From positions 26,114 to 90,113 of the forward strand of contig JBFWVD010000009.1 of the NCBI GenBank assembly GCA_050246915.1: a DNA stretch of 64,000 bases, written 5' to 3'. The stretch is from JBFWVD01 sp050246915. Its GTDB lineage: Bacteria > Actinomycetota > Acidimicrobiia > Acidimicrobiales > Ilumatobacteraceae. Positions 15,864 through 24,965 of this stretch are shown piece after piece. The number at the start of each line of letters is the position of its first letter. Position 1 is the first letter of the stretch. The translations under genes were made by a program, and so were the position numbers. A model generated the notes under the pieces. That model ran no database searches, was not told where the DNA came from, and worked only from the letters and a program-made list of their open reading frames with translations.

Positions 15864-18800
15864 TCAGACGTCGACGAACTGGACGTCGCGGGCGTTCTTG
15901 ATGATGAAGGCCTTGCGGGACTCGACCTCGTCACCCATGAGGATGCTCATCACCTCATCGGCGATGGCGGCCTGCTCGACGGTCACCTGCAACAGCGTGC
16001 GCACGTTCGGGTCCATGGTGGTCTCCTTGAGCTCACCATGGTCCATCTCACCGAGACCCTTCAGGCGCCCGAAGTCCTTCTTGTGGTTGGGGTTCTCGGC
16101 CAAGAACGCTGCCTTGGCGGCATCGTCCTTGAGGTAGATCTTCTTCTTGCCCACCTCGGTCGAATACAGCGGCGGCTGCGCGATGTAGATGTTGCCGTTC
16201 TCGACGAGATCCTTCATCTGGCGGAAGAAGAACGTGAGCAGCAACGTGCGGATGTGACTGCCATCGACGTCGGCGTCGGTGTTGTGGCACATGAGCCCAC
16301 CGCCGGTTCCGGCCACGAACGACTCGTCATCGGCCACGGACAGGTCGTAGACCATCTCGTCGATCTCGACATCGTCGATCTTGGTGATGGGAAGACCGAC
16401 GAGCGTGTCGGAGATGGTGAGGTACGGGGCGGGACCTCGACCGTTGCGCTGGACGCGCGCTTCGATGAGGTCGGCGTTGATGGCACTGCGCCACACCGGG
16501 TGCAGCGAGGCCAACTGATCGGCCCCCTGCACGGTGACCATCCAATGGGTGAGCCCGGCGTTCCAACTGGTGGTGGCGAGCACCTCAGTGGTGGAGGCCA
16601 AGATGCCGAGCTGCCCGAACAGGTAGCCCAGATCGCTGGCCAGCTGCTTGGACGAGGTGGTGAACGACAATCGATCGGACCGACCCTTGGTGCCGTCGCC
16701 CAGGTAGTACCCGGAGAGATAGGCCAGCTGCAGCTCCGGAGACACGTTGAAGATGAAATCGGGGATGCGCTTGTTGCGCGCCGTGACTCCCAACCCCAAG
16801 GCACGCAGCAGGTTCGCGGCGAGCGGAGCAGTGAAGGTGAGGGTGAACCCGGCACCTCGTGGATCTGGCCGGCGTACCAGTTCGGCCCCGAAGACCGCCC
16901 GGACGCACGACGCGATGGCCTCCACGTACGGCTCGTCCGATGGGCCGAGGGCGAGCGCGACGCGGCCGCGAGCGTCGAGGGAACCTTCGGCCGTGTACCA
17001 ACCGAGGAACGCGCACAGCTCCGGTGTCACGTCGAGGTGACGAGCAGCACGACGATCGCGGTGAGCCCGGGCATAGAGCTCGATGCTGGCATCGAGCGTC
17101 TCGACATCGGCGTCGCTCAGTTCGCTCAGCCATGCGTCGCTCGAACATGAGCGATAGCGCTCGTTGTTGCTCGACGTCGTGGACCATGTCTCAGCCTGCG
17201 ACACGACGATGACCGCGTCGTCGGGTCGATCGGCGTCGATCGCCTCGAGGTAGCGGTCGAACTGCTCTGTCGTCGGCATGCGGCGGCCGGTCTCCCACTC
17301 CGACACGGAGCACGCTTGCTTGACCCCGCAGCGCGTGGCGACAACCCGTTGCGTGAGCGAGGCGGCGTGGCGTCGCGCGGTCAGGACAGCCCACGATGCT
17401 GCTGACAGCTGGACCCGATCGAGGCGTCGGGCATCGGGTTGCTTCGACAACGCGATCGCCCGCACCGAGTCGCCGACCACACGAACGGCACGATCCTGCC
17501 CGGTGGATCGGAGCAACTGCACCAGGTCGATCTGGTCGATGTAATCGATGGGACGAGGCAACCAACGCGGCGCCACCACCAGATCGCCGACGGAGAGTTG
17601 ATCGGCGGGCTTCAACTCTGGGGCGCCATCGCGCCACGTGAACAGCGAGTGCCCGGCCGTGACGGTGACCTTGCGGCCGTACCGGGTCGTGATCGCTCGT
17701 GCTGTGCCGCGGTAGTGGTGGCGGATGACCTGCTTGAGCGGGGACACCCGAGCCCGGTTGGTGACAGCGTCGTAGCTGACGGTGCCCTCGTCGGGGACAT
17801 CGATGCCGGCATCGAGCCATCCGTCGACGTACTCACCGATGGAACGCACCCGCAGCACCCCGTCGAGACCGGTGACGAGCACCGGCTCGTCACCGCGGAC
17901 GCTCATGAAGACCACTTTGTCGTAGCGCCGCTTCTCGACGTCGAACTCGTCACCGATGCCCGCACCGATGGCGGTGATGAGCGCCTGGATCTCGTTGTTC
18001 TTCATCATCTTGTCGATGCGGGCCCGCTCGACGTTCAAGATCTTGCCGCGGATGGGCAAGATCGCTTGCGTGCGCGGATCACGCGCCTTCTTGGCCGAGC
18101 CACCGGCGGAGTCGCCCTCGACGATGAACAGTTCACGCTGCGTCCGATCACGGCTGGAACAGTCGGCCAACTTGTCGGGCATGCCGGCGCCGTCGAGCAT
18201 CGTCTTGTTGCGCACCAAGTTGCGCGCTTGCTTGGCCGCACGGCGCGCTTCGGCTGCGCTCTTGGCCTTCTTCACGATGGTGTTGGCCTCGGTGGGGTTC
18301 TCGGAGAACCATTCGGCCAACTTCTCGTTGGTGACCTTCTGCACGAGGGTCTTCATCGAGGTGTTGCCGAGCTTGGCCTTGGTCTGGCCCTCGAACTGCG
18401 GCTCGGCCAACTTCACGCTGATGATCGCCGTGATGCCCTCACGGATGTCCTCACCGGTGAGGTTCTCGTCCTTGCCTTCCTTCAGCAGGCCCTTGTCCTT
18501 GGCGTACTTGTTCATCACGCCGGTGAGTGCCGCCTTGAAGCCCTCTTCGTGCGTTCCGCCTTCGCCGGTGTTGATGCCGTTGGCGTAGGAGTGGATGCCT
18601 TCGTAGTAGGTGGTGTTCCACTGCAGGGCGACTTCGACCTGCTGCGTCTCGTCCTCGCCGGAGTAGTACGCCACCTTCTTGAACAGCGCTTCCTTGGCGT
18701 GGTTGAGATGCTTCACGAAGTCGATGATTCCGCCGGCGTACTTGTAGGTGATCTCGTCCTCACGGCCCGGTCGTTCATCGACGAAGCGGATCTCGAGGCC

Positions 18801-19472
18801 CTTGTTCAAGAAGGCCATCATCTGCAAGCGCTCGGTGACGGTCTGGGCCCGGAACTCGATCTCCTCGAAGATCGACGGATCGGGCCAGAACGTGACCGAG
18901 GTTCCGGTGCGACCGCGCGGCGCCTTGCCCACCACTTCGATCTTGCCCTGCATCTTGCCGCCCCGAGCGAACTCGAGACGATGACGATTGCCTTCGCGAT
19001 CGATCTCGAGCAGCAGACGTGTGCTGAGGGCGTTCACAACGCTCACGCCGACGCCGTGGAGGCCTCCGGACACCTTGTAGCCGCCACCGCCGAACTTGCC
19101 GCCGGCGTGCAGCACCGTGAGCACCACCTCCGCGGCGCTCTTGCCCTTGTGCGGGCCCGACGGATAGGGATCGACCGGGATACCACGACCATCGTCGGTG
19201 ACACGACAACCGCCATCGGCGGTGAGCACCACATCGATCTTGGTGCAGAAGCCAGCCATGGCCTCGTCGACGGCGTTGTCGACGACCTCCCAGATGAGAT
19301 GGTGGAGCCCGCTCGGGCCGGTGGACCCGATGTACATGCCCGGGCGTTTGCGCACCGGATCGAGCCCTTCGAGCACCTGGATGTTCTCGGCGTTGTAGGT
19401 GCCGGTGGGCTTCTTGTTCATCGAGCTGTTCGAACCAGCGGGGTCGTTCTGGGGGGTTTCATCAGTCGCCAA
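15864..19472 (-). CDS. gyrB: DNA gyrase subunit B interrupted by an intein
   Basis: The 1202-residue precursor reads as 661 residues of GyrB plus a 541-residue intein. GyrB motifs are the GHKL ATPase (VVDNAVDEA, DDGRGIPVDP, GGLHGVGVSVVNALS), the transducer, and the TOPRIM domain with FIVEGDSAGGSA. The second TOPRIM motif TDADVDGSHI sits directly after the intein. A TTG at 19472 gives the longest protein; an in-frame ATG at 19421 (MNKKPTGTYNAENIQVLEG) is an alternative and would remove 17 poorly conserved residues. It lies in the dnaA-dnaN-recF-DUF721-gyrB-gyrA block. Function requires splicing. Confidence 0.96.
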   Translation of the reverse strand: MATDETPQNDPAGSNSSMNKKPTGTYNAENIQVLEGLDPVRKRPGMYIGSTGPSGLHHLIWEVVDNAVDEAMAGFCTKIDVVLTADGGCRVTDDGRGIPVDPYPSGPHKGKSAAEVVLTVLHAGGKFGGGGYKVSGGLHGVGVSVVNALSTRLLLEIDREGNRHRLEFARGGKMQGKIEVVGKAPRGRTGTSVTFWPDPSIFEEIEFRAQTVTERLQMMAFLNKGLEIRFVDERPGREDEITYKYAGGIIDFVKHLNHAKEALFKKVAYYSGEDETQQVEVALQWNTTYYEGIHSYANGINTGEGGTHEEGFKAALTGVMNKYAKDKGLLKEGKDENLTGEDIREGITAIISVKLAEPQFEGQTKAKLGNTSMKTLVQKVTNEKLAEWFSENPTEANTIVKKAKSAAEARRAAKQARNLVRNKTMLDGAGMPDKLADCSSRDRTQRELFIVEGDSAGGSAKKARDPRTQAILPIRGKILNVERARIDKMMKNNEIQALITAIGAGIGDEFDVEKRRYDKVVFMSVRGDEPVLVTGLDGVLRVRSIGEYVDGWLDAGIDVPDEGTVSYDAVTNRARVSPLKQVIRHHYRGTARAITTRYGRKVTVTAGHSLFTWRDGAPELKPADQLSVGDLVVAPRWLPRPIDYIDQIDLVQLLRSTGQDRAVRVVGDSVRAIALSKQPDARRLDRVQLSAASWAVLTARRHAASLTQRVVATRCGVKQACSVSEWETGRRMPTTEQFDRYLEAIDADRPDDAVIVVSQAETWSTTSSNNERYRSCSSDAWLSELSDADVETLDASIELYARAHRDRRAARHLDVTPELCAFLGWYTAEGSLDARGRVALALGPSDEPYVEAIASCVRAVFGAELVRRPDPRGAGFTLTFTAPLAANLLRALGLGVTARNKRIPDFIFNVSPELQLAYLSGYYLGDGTKGRSDRLSFTTSSKQLASDLGYLFGQLGILASTTEVLATTSWNAGLTHWMVTVQGADQLASLHPVWRSAINADLIEARVQRNGRGPAPYLTISDTLVGLPITKIDDVEIDEMVYDLSVADDESFVAGTGGGLMCHNTDADVDGSHIRTLLLTFFFRQMKDLVENGNIYIAQPPLYSTEVGKKKIYLKDDAAKAAFLAENPNHKKDFGRLKGLGEMDHGELKETTMDPNVRTLLQVTVEQAAIADEVMSILMGDEVESRKAFIIKNARDVQFVDV
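16281..17903 (-). other. GyrB intein with LAGLIDADG endonuclease and HTH insert
   Basis: The 541-residue intein starts at Ser (SVRGDEPVLV, after VVFM) and ends LMCHN before Thr of TDADVDG. Splicing motifs are block B VTAGHSLF and block F MVYDLSVADDESFVAG. Two dodecapeptide motifs of a LAGLIDADG homing endonuclease are present (FLGWYTAEGSL at residues 299-309, YLSGYYLGDGT at 395-405), both keeping an acidic residue. Residues about 175-222 look like an XRE-type helix-turn-helix (ASLTQRVVATRCGVKQ, SEWETGRRMP). The insertion cuts the metal-binding TOPRIM motif, a conserved target site. Confidence 0.93.
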
Positions 19473-19677
19473 GGCGCGTCTGCTCCAAGAGTCGGGATCG
19501 GTGGCGATCCGCCCGCTTCCACTGGTTGCTCCGAGGTGGTTTCCTCAGATCAACCCGCAGCTCAGAGGGCAAAATCACGATGCGAACAGCCTACCAGCCC
19601 GGTGTGATGTTTCCGGGGCTACTCGCGCTGTTGTGCACACGTCACGCGGCTGTCCATCGGACGAAGCGCGCCTGGGC

Positions 19678-20025
19678 TCAGCGCGCTCGTTGCACCCTCA
19701 CCTCGATGGCGGTCACCGCCCCCTCGCCGATCATGGCGGCGATGCGCTCGAGGAGGTCCTTCTCGAGGTACCGCAGCTGCGTGGCCCATCCCGGTTGGTC
19801 GACCGCCACCACCAGACGACCGTTGGTGAGGCTCACTGGACGGGCGTTGCCGGCCACCTGCGGGCCCACGATCTCCTCCCACCGGCCGAACACGCCATCG
19901 AGCGAACGCGTGCTGAGTCCGGGTCCGAGCGAACGCACCACGGCATCGAGCGACGCGCCCAGGCGCATCGGTTCGTCGAGATCGTCGTCGCTGGAATGTC
20001 GGCGACGACGGAACGGTTCGCTCAT
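19678..20025 (-). CDS. DUF721 protein (DciA-like)
   Basis: The 115-residue protein has a basic N-terminus (MSEPFRRRRHSSDDD) followed by the DUF721 domain (LDGVFGRWEEIVGPQVAG, RLVVAVDQPGWATQLRYL). DUF721 proteins include DciA, a predicted loader or operator of the replicative helicase DnaB in bacteria lacking DnaC/DnaI. It overlaps the recF stop as ATGA, which fixes the start at 20025. Position among dnaA, dnaN, recF and gyrB, with dnaB also in this window, supports a replication role. The symbol is left blank because family membership, not orthology, is what I can see. Confidence 0.88.
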   Translation of the reverse strand: MSEPFRRRRHSSDDDLDEPMRLGASLDAVVRSLGPGLSTRSLDGVFGRWEEIVGPQVAGNARPVSLTNGRLVVAVDQPGWATQLRYLEKDLLERIAAMIGEGAVTAIEVRVQRAR

Positions 20026-21095
20026 GACAACGTCCCGTTCTCGACGCGCACGATCAACTCCGGTTGTGCCTGATCGGGGATCTTCTCGGCCGTTGTCAAC
20101 AATGCTTGCCCGGCAGGAAGGTTGGCGATGAGCGCCGCGGTGCGTTGCGGATCGAGCTCGCTGAACACATCGTCGAGCAGCAGGATCGGCGGTGTCCCTT
20201 GTCGCTCCCCCACGAGCTGATGGCCGGCCAGGCGTAGTGCCAGCGCGAGACATCGCTGCTCACCCTGCGATCCATGGGTACGTGCGGGTGTGTGACGAAG
20301 CTCCACCCGCAACTCGTCGCGATGGGGTCCAACGGTCGTCAGCCCACGTCGGGCGTCGTCAATGCGAGTTGACATGAGCGCGTCGTAGAGACCGACGTCC
20401 ATCCACGGTGAGTCGTACACCAGTTGCACTGGCGGATCATCGCCGGCAAGACGCCCATAGGCCTCTGCGACCAGTGGGGACAGCTCGGCGACGAGTTGGC
20501 GACGGCCCTCCCCCAGCTTGGTTCCCAGCTCGGCCAGCCGAGTGTCCCAGACATCGAGCGTCGACAGGACCTCACCATCCAACCGGCCGCCACTCTGCTT
20601 GAGCAGCGTCGCGCGTTGTCGCAGAACACGATCCAGATCGGTGAGCACCAGATCCCATGAGGGACGAAGAGCCACCAGCAATTCATCGAGATAGTTGCGT
20701 CGTCCCGACGGGCCGCCCTTGATCAACTCCAGATCGTCTGGGGTGAACACCGTGACGCGCAGCGATCCCAGCAGATCGCGACTGCGGGTGAGCCGCTGAC
20801 CGTTGACCACCGTCTTGTTCGGACCCCGACGGGCGATCGTGGTCTCGATGTCGATCGCTCGACCCTCAGTGTCAATCTTTATTGCCAGGCTCGATGCCTC
20901 CGCGCCGTCGCGAATCAGCACCTGACTCGGGACACCTCTGAAGCTCGACAGCGTCGAGAGGTACGCGATCGCTTCGACGAGGTTCGTCTTGCCCTGACCA
21001 TTGCGGCCGATGATGACGGTGAGACCCGGCGCCGGATCGAGCTCGGCTCGTTCGTAGCTGCGGAACTGCGAGAGGGTCAGACGCCGGACGAGCAC
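20022..21095 (-). CDS. recF: RecF recombination mediator
   Basis: The 357-residue SMC/ABC-type ATPase has Walker A GRNGQGKTN (residues 30-38), a signature-type region LAGDDPPVQL/HGSQGEQRCLALALRLA and Walker B ILLLDDVFSELD. It loads RecA at gaps with RecO and RecR. Its ATG is one base away from the dnaN stop and its own stop overlaps DUF721, so these genes form a tight operon. Length is typical for the family. Confidence 0.95.
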   Translation of the reverse strand: MLVRRLTLSQFRSYERAELDPAPGLTVIIGRNGQGKTNLVEAIAYLSTLSSFRGVPSQVLIRDGAEASSLAIKIDTEGRAIDIETTIARRGPNKTVVNGQRLTRSRDLLGSLRVTVFTPDDLELIKGGPSGRRNYLDELLVALRPSWDLVLTDLDRVLRQRATLLKQSGGRLDGEVLSTLDVWDTRLAELGTKLGEGRRQLVAELSPLVAEAYGRLAGDDPPVQLVYDSPWMDVGLYDALMSTRIDDARRGLTTVGPHRDELRVELRHTPARTHGSQGEQRCLALALRLAGHQLVGERQGTPPILLLDDVFSELDPQRTAALIANLPAGQALLTTAEKIPDQAQPELIVRVENGTLS

Positions 21096-21096
21096 G

Positions 21097-22197
21097 TCAC
21101 GACACGCGCACCGGCATGAGCAGATAGAGGTACCCGGACATGTCGTCCTTGCCCCGCAGCACAGCCGGCTTCATGGCATCGAGGGTCTGCAACAGCGCTG
21201 TCTCGGACGGAACACCTTCCAGGCCCGCGATGAGGTAATCGGGGTTGAAGGCGACGACGAGTTCAGCACCGTCGTAGGTGGCATCCACCACCTCGCTTCC
21301 CTTGCCCCATTCCTGGTTCACCGCCGACAGCTCGATGCCGTCGGAACTCAGTCGCAGCCGGATGTTCTTGGTCTCGGTCGTGAGGATTCGCATCCGCCGC
21401 ACCGCATCGATGAGCGCCGCCTTGTCGACCTCGAGCACGTTGGGATAGCTCGACGGGATGAGCTGGCGATAGTTGGGGAACTCCCCTTCGATGAGCCGAG
21501 TCGTGAGCTTCACCGAACCCGTCTCGAAGGTCACGTCCCGCTCACCGAGGCGGATGGTCACGTCGCCCGTCTCGTCGAGCACCCGGATGAGCTCACCCAG
21601 CGCCTTGGACGGCACCAGGACCTTGTGACCGCTCAGCACCGATCCGGTGCCGGCCAGATCGCTCAGGGCCAGGCGATAGGAGTCCGTGGCCACCATACGC
21701 AGGCCACCTTCCTCCACCGGCTCCATCCGCACGCCGGTGAGGATCGGGCGGGATTCGTCGGTGCTGGCGGCCTTCACCACTCGCTTGAGCGCTTGGGCAA
21801 CCTGGGCAGCTGGCAGCGACAGCGCGTCGCCGGTGGGCTCGGCCAACCGTGGGTACTGCTCGAGCTCCATCGTGCGCACCGAGAAGCTGGCCCGCTCACA
21901 CGTGATGGCGAGCTCGTCGCCCTCCAAGCTGACCTCGACCTTGCCGTCGCTGAGCGACTTCACGATGTCGCTGGCCAGCGAAGCGAGGACCACACACGAT
22001 CCGTCGGCAATGCCACCGACGTCGGCCGTGACCCGGACGGTCAGCTCCAGATCGCTACCGGTGACAGACAGCTGATCGCCACGCAGGTCGAGCTTCACAC
22101 CCGACAGGACCTGCATACCGCTGGAGCGTCCGGCGGCGGCACGCCGAGCGGTCGCCAGCACTTCGTCCAACGTGCTCTTCTCGCAACGGAACTTCAC
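21097..22197 (-). CDS. dnaN: DNA polymerase III beta sliding clamp
   Basis: The 366-residue protein has three topologically repeated clamp domains (for example MQVLSGVKLDLRGDQLSVTG, LPAAQVAQALKRVV, RGKDDMSGYLYLLMPVRV at the end). It encircles DNA and tethers the polymerase. GTG at 22197 begins the conserved VKFRCEKSTLDEVL; an ATG further upstream lies in the origin-like spacer and adds unrelated residues. AAGGAA lies about ten bases upstream. It follows the DnaA-box-containing spacer behind dnaA and is one base from recF. Confidence 0.95.
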   Translation of the reverse strand: MKFRCEKSTLDEVLATARRAAAGRSSGMQVLSGVKLDLRGDQLSVTGSDLELTVRVTADVGGIADGSCVVLASLASDIVKSLSDGKVEVSLEGDELAITCERASFSVRTMELEQYPRLAEPTGDALSLPAAQVAQALKRVVKAASTDESRPILTGVRMEPVEEGGLRMVATDSYRLALSDLAGTGSVLSGHKVLVPSKALGELIRVLDETGDVTIRLGERDVTFETGSVKLTTRLIEGEFPNYRQLIPSSYPNVLEVDKAALIDAVRRMRILTTETKNIRLRLSSDGIELSAVNQEWGKGSEVVDATYDGAELVVAFNPDYLIAGLEGVPSETALLQTLDAMKPAVLRGKDDMSGYLYLLMPVRVS

Positions 22198-22483
22198 AGG
22201 GATCGGTTTCCTTGTTCGCTGTTCTGATGAATTGATTGGTAATGGTGATAAGGCCTGTGGATTGTGGACAAGTACCGATGTCCGCTGGTCACTGGCCGAA
22301 ATGATCTCCACTGGTTGTCCACCGTCGTCCCCATGGGTCGAACCGCCGGTACGGAGTGTCTGGGGATGACCACTGGTTGTCCACCGTTCGCTCCCAGGAA
22401 CCCCACAGTGTCATCCCCTGTCGAGTTGCTGGTTCGATCGATGGTGTCGACGGTGACCGTCATGGTCGGCTCGAGGAGGTGGC
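22198..22483. other. oriC: dnaA-dnaN spacer with DnaA boxes, candidate oriC
   Basis: The 286-base spacer holds one perfect actinobacterial-type DnaA box on the minus strand (TTGTCCACA, 22263-22271), with CTGTGGATT directly beside it, and two near-perfect TTGTCCACC boxes on the plus strand (22315-22323 and 22377-22385). An AT-richer run, GATGAATTGATTGGTAATGG, precedes them and could serve as the unwinding element. This is the usual actinobacterial origin position. Confidence 0.75.
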
Positions 22484-23872
22484 TCATGAGCCCTCACCCG
22501 TCTTGATGCGGCCGATCAGCTCCGCCACCTGGTCATAGATCTGCTTGCGTTCCTTCATGAGCAGGGTGACCTTCTCGACGGCGTGGATGACCGTGGTGTG
22601 GTCACGTCCGCCGAACTCACGGGCGATGGCCGGGTAGCTCAGCTCGGTGAGCTCTCGGAAGACGTACATGCCGATCTGCCGGGCCGTCACGAGTGGGCGG
22701 TGCCGGCTCTTGCCCTTGAGGGCGTCGATCGAGAAGTTGAACATGCGAGCGGTCTCATCGAGGATCAGATCCGGGGTGATCGACCGCGGCTGATGGTCCA
22801 GGAGGATGTCGGCGAGCACCTTCTCGGCGGTGGCCATGGTGAGCGGCTCGCGATGCAAGCTGGCGAACGCCGAGACCCGGATGAGGGCTCCTTCGAGCTC
22901 GCGGATGTTGTTCGTGATGTTCGACGCGATGAATTCCAGCACCTCGGCGGGGACGTTGGCGGCGTCGCGCTCGGCCTTGTTGCGCAAGATGGCCAGACGG
23001 GTCTCGAGGTCGGGCGGCTGGATGTCGGTCATCAGACCCCACTTGAAACGGCCCCGGAGCCGGTCTTCGAGGGTGGGGATGGCGTCTGGCGGCCGATCCG
23101 ACGAGATCACGATCTGGCGATTGGCGCCGTGCAGCGAGTTGAACGTGTGGAAGAACTCCTCCTGGAGCCCTTCCTTGCCTTCCATGAACTGGATGTCGTC
23201 GATCATGAGCACGTCGACCTCGCGGTAACGACGCTTGAACGAGGCCGTGGTGTTGGTACGGATGGCGTCCACGTACTCGTTCATGAACGCCTCGGTCGAG
23301 ATGTATCGCACCTCGTAGTGGGCGTAGTGATTGCGCACGTAGTGCCCGATGGCGTGCAAAAGGTGGGTCTTTCCCAGCCCTGCGGCGCCGTAGATGAAGA
23401 GCGGGTTGTAGCTCTTGGCCGGGGTCTCGGCGACCCGCAGGGCGGCGGCGTGGGCGAACCGGTTCGAGGCCCCGGTCACGAACGCTTCGAAGGTGTAACG
23501 AGGATTGAGCCCGTCACGGGTGGTGGGGAGCTCTGGCCGCTCCTCGACCGGCTCGGGCGCGGTCGGCGTCGGTTCATCGAACGTCGTGTTGAACACCGAG
23601 AGTTGCTCGACGACCGGTGCCGTTTCGGTGTGGACCTGGATACGCAGTTCGAGTTCCGGATGGCCGACGTCAGCCAGAGCGTCTCGTACGAGGGGGAGGT
23701 AGCGACCCTCGATGCGCTCGCGGACGTAGCTCGACGGCACTGCAACTGTCATTGACGTAGCCGTCAATTCGAGTGGACGCACGTCTTGGAAAGAGCTGTG
23801 CCACACGGCTTCGGAGACCTGTGCCTTGAGGATCTGCGCAACAGCGGTCCACAGATGATCTGCTTCGCTCAC
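22484..23872 (-). CDS. dnaA: chromosomal replication initiator DnaA
   Basis: The 462-residue protein has domain I (HLWTAVAQILKAQVSEAVWH), an AAA+ domain with FIYGAAGLGKTHLLHAIG and VLMIDDIQFMEGKEG, and a C-terminal DNA-binding domain with the signature GGRDHTTVIHAVEKV. GTG at 23872 is chosen: it starts at the conserved domain I and is preceded by GGGAGGGAGG. A longer frame to 23998 would read through DnaA boxes. Box clusters on both sides suggest autoregulation. Confidence 0.96.
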   Translation of the reverse strand: MSEADHLWTAVAQILKAQVSEAVWHSSFQDVRPLELTATSMTVAVPSSYVRERIEGRYLPLVRDALADVGHPELELRIQVHTETAPVVEQLSVFNTTFDEPTPTAPEPVEERPELPTTRDGLNPRYTFEAFVTGASNRFAHAAALRVAETPAKSYNPLFIYGAAGLGKTHLLHAIGHYVRNHYAHYEVRYISTEAFMNEYVDAIRTNTTASFKRRYREVDVLMIDDIQFMEGKEGLQEEFFHTFNSLHGANRQIVISSDRPPDAIPTLEDRLRGRFKWGLMTDIQPPDLETRLAILRNKAERDAANVPAEVLEFIASNITNNIRELEGALIRVSAFASLHREPLTMATAEKVLADILLDHQPRSITPDLILDETARMFNFSIDALKGKSRHRPLVTARQIGMYVFRELTELSYPAIAREFGGRDHTTVIHAVEKVTLLMKERKQIYDQVAELIGRIKTGEGS

Positions 23873-24219
23873 AGCGCCTCCCTCCCGATCTCCGGTCCCG
23901 ATGTCCGGTGACGTCACTGGTGATGTTGTCCACAACACTTTCCACACCTGTGGAAAGCCGTGGCCCCGTCGGTGAGCCGTGGACGCTACCACTCCCATCC
24001 GACCTGCTCAGAGCGAAGCCGATCGGACCCATGGGTTGGGGATGACTGAGCGCTCTCGTTGCATCGGAGGGCCTCGGAGCCCTAACCTCGATCGGTCCGG
24101 CGCCGTGGAGCGCCGTTCGGCCGATGTTCGCTCGATCATTGGTCCGAAGGTTCGCTCGGGTGACCTGCCCGTGACCCTTTGGATCCGGCCCTCGAGCGCG
24201 CAACCAGGAGGACATCCCC
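23873..24219. promoter_or_regulatory. dnaA-rpmH divergent spacer with DnaA boxes
   Basis: The 347-base spacer separates divergent dnaA and rpmH. Close to dnaA it holds TTGTCCACA (23926-23934), TTTCCACAC (23939-23947) and, on the other strand, TTTCCACAG (23948-23956), the last two arranged as an inverted pair. These fit DnaA-box variants and could autoregulate dnaA or belong to the origin. The rest, toward rpmH, contains no gene that I can support and should hold the rpmH promoter. Confidence 0.7.
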
Positions 24220-24357
24220 GTGAGCAAGCGCACCTTCCAGCCCAACAACCGCCGCCGCGCCCGCAAGCACGGCTTTCGCCATCGCATGTCCGATCGCGCC
24301 GGCCGAGCGGTTCTGAAGGCTCGCCGCCTCAAGGGTCGTCACAAGCTGTCGGCCTGA
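24220..24357 (+). CDS. rpmH: 50S ribosomal protein bL34
   Basis: The 45-residue basic protein reads SKRTFQPNNRRRARKHGFR then RMSDRAGRAVLKARRLKGR, the canonical bL34 sequence. It starts with GTG preceded by AGGAGG. First gene of the plus-strand rpmH-rnpA-yidD-yidC-jag-rsmG cluster, reading away from dnaA. Confidence 0.97.
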   Translation: MSKRTFQPNNRRRARKHGFRHRMSDRAGRAVLKARRLKGRHKLSA

Positions 24358-24732
24358 GTGCCCAGCCGCATGATCGCACCGCTGCGGGGCACAGCATCGT
24401 TCGAGCTGCTCCGCCGAGAGGGCCTGCGAGCCCGTCATGGGGCGTTGTCCCTGGTCACGCGGCATGACCCAACACTTACTGTGCCTCAAGTGGCGTTCTC
24501 CGTTCCCCGTAGCGTGGGTCCGGCGGTGACCCGTAACCGGCTGCGACGTCGACTGCGGGAGATCCTCCGATCCCAATCGAGCGCGCAACAGATGCCCATC
24601 GGACAGCATTTGCTGATCTGTCGCCCCGAAGCAGCGCACCTCTCGTTCAGAGAGTTGTCAGATGGAGTCGAACACCTGTTCGTTTCCTGCCGAGCGAAGC
24701 TCTCCGTGACGACCGGGAACCACGGCGCATGA
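24358..24732 (+). CDS. rnpA: ribonuclease P protein component
   Basis: The 124-residue basic protein has the RnpA signature RNRLRRRLREILR after VAFSVPRSVGPAVT. It binds the catalytic RNA and helps mature tRNA 5' ends. A GTG directly follows the rpmH stop (TGAGTG); an ATG at 24370 is an alternative start four codons later. Neither has a clear ribosome site, so coupling to rpmH is likely. The gene overlaps yidD by four bases. Confidence 0.93.
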   Translation: MPSRMIAPLRGTASFELLRREGLRARHGALSLVTRHDPTLTVPQVAFSVPRSVGPAVTRNRLRRRLREILRSQSSAQQMPIGQHLLICRPEAAHLSFRELSDGVEHLFVSCRAKLSVTTGNHGA

Positions 24733-24962
24733 CATCGCTCCTTGCTCGACCACTCACGGGAGCCGTCCGGCTCTATCAAAAAGCCAGGGAAGGCAAGCCT
24801 TCTCCCTGCCGATTCGTGCCGTCGTGCTCTCAATACGCCCTCGAGGCTTTCGAGGAGCGTGGGGCGCTGGTCGGCACTGCCCTTTCGGTCCGTCGTCTGT
24901 GCCGCTGTCATCCCTGGGGCGGTCACGGCTACGACCCAGTTCCTCACCAAAAGAGAGCCTGA
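24729..24962 (+). CDS. yidD: membrane protein insertion efficiency factor YidD
   Basis: The 77-residue protein shows the YidD pattern: LYQKAREGKPSPCRFVPSCS, then QYALEAFEERGAL and RRLCRCHPWGGHGYDPVP, with the conserved cysteines. It is a small membrane-associated helper of YidC-dependent insertion. Overlap with rnpA (ATGA) and the immediate yidC neighbour are standard. Confidence 0.95.
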   Translation: MTSLLARPLTGAVRLYQKAREGKPSPCRFVPSCSQYALEAFEERGALVGTALSVRRLCRCHPWGGHGYDPVPHQKRA

Positions 24963-24965
24963 GAC

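Noticed and set aside
15864..19472. GyrB as a damaged or fused gene, given its 1202 residues.
   Set aside because: The insert has complete intein ends (Ser start, His-Asn end, Thr next) and is in frame, so it is an intein, not a lesion.
17439..19607. Very long open frame (722 codons) on the plus strand across gyrB.
   Set aside because: It is the mirror of gyrB codon bias in a GC-rich genome: Leu/Val/Asp/His-rich, no motifs, and no ribosome site. The minus strand has clear GyrB and intein motifs.
24358..24369. Certain choice of the rnpA start.
   Set aside because: GTG 24358 and ATG 24370 cannot be separated from sequence; neither has a ribosome site. I kept the GTG because it abuts the rpmH stop.
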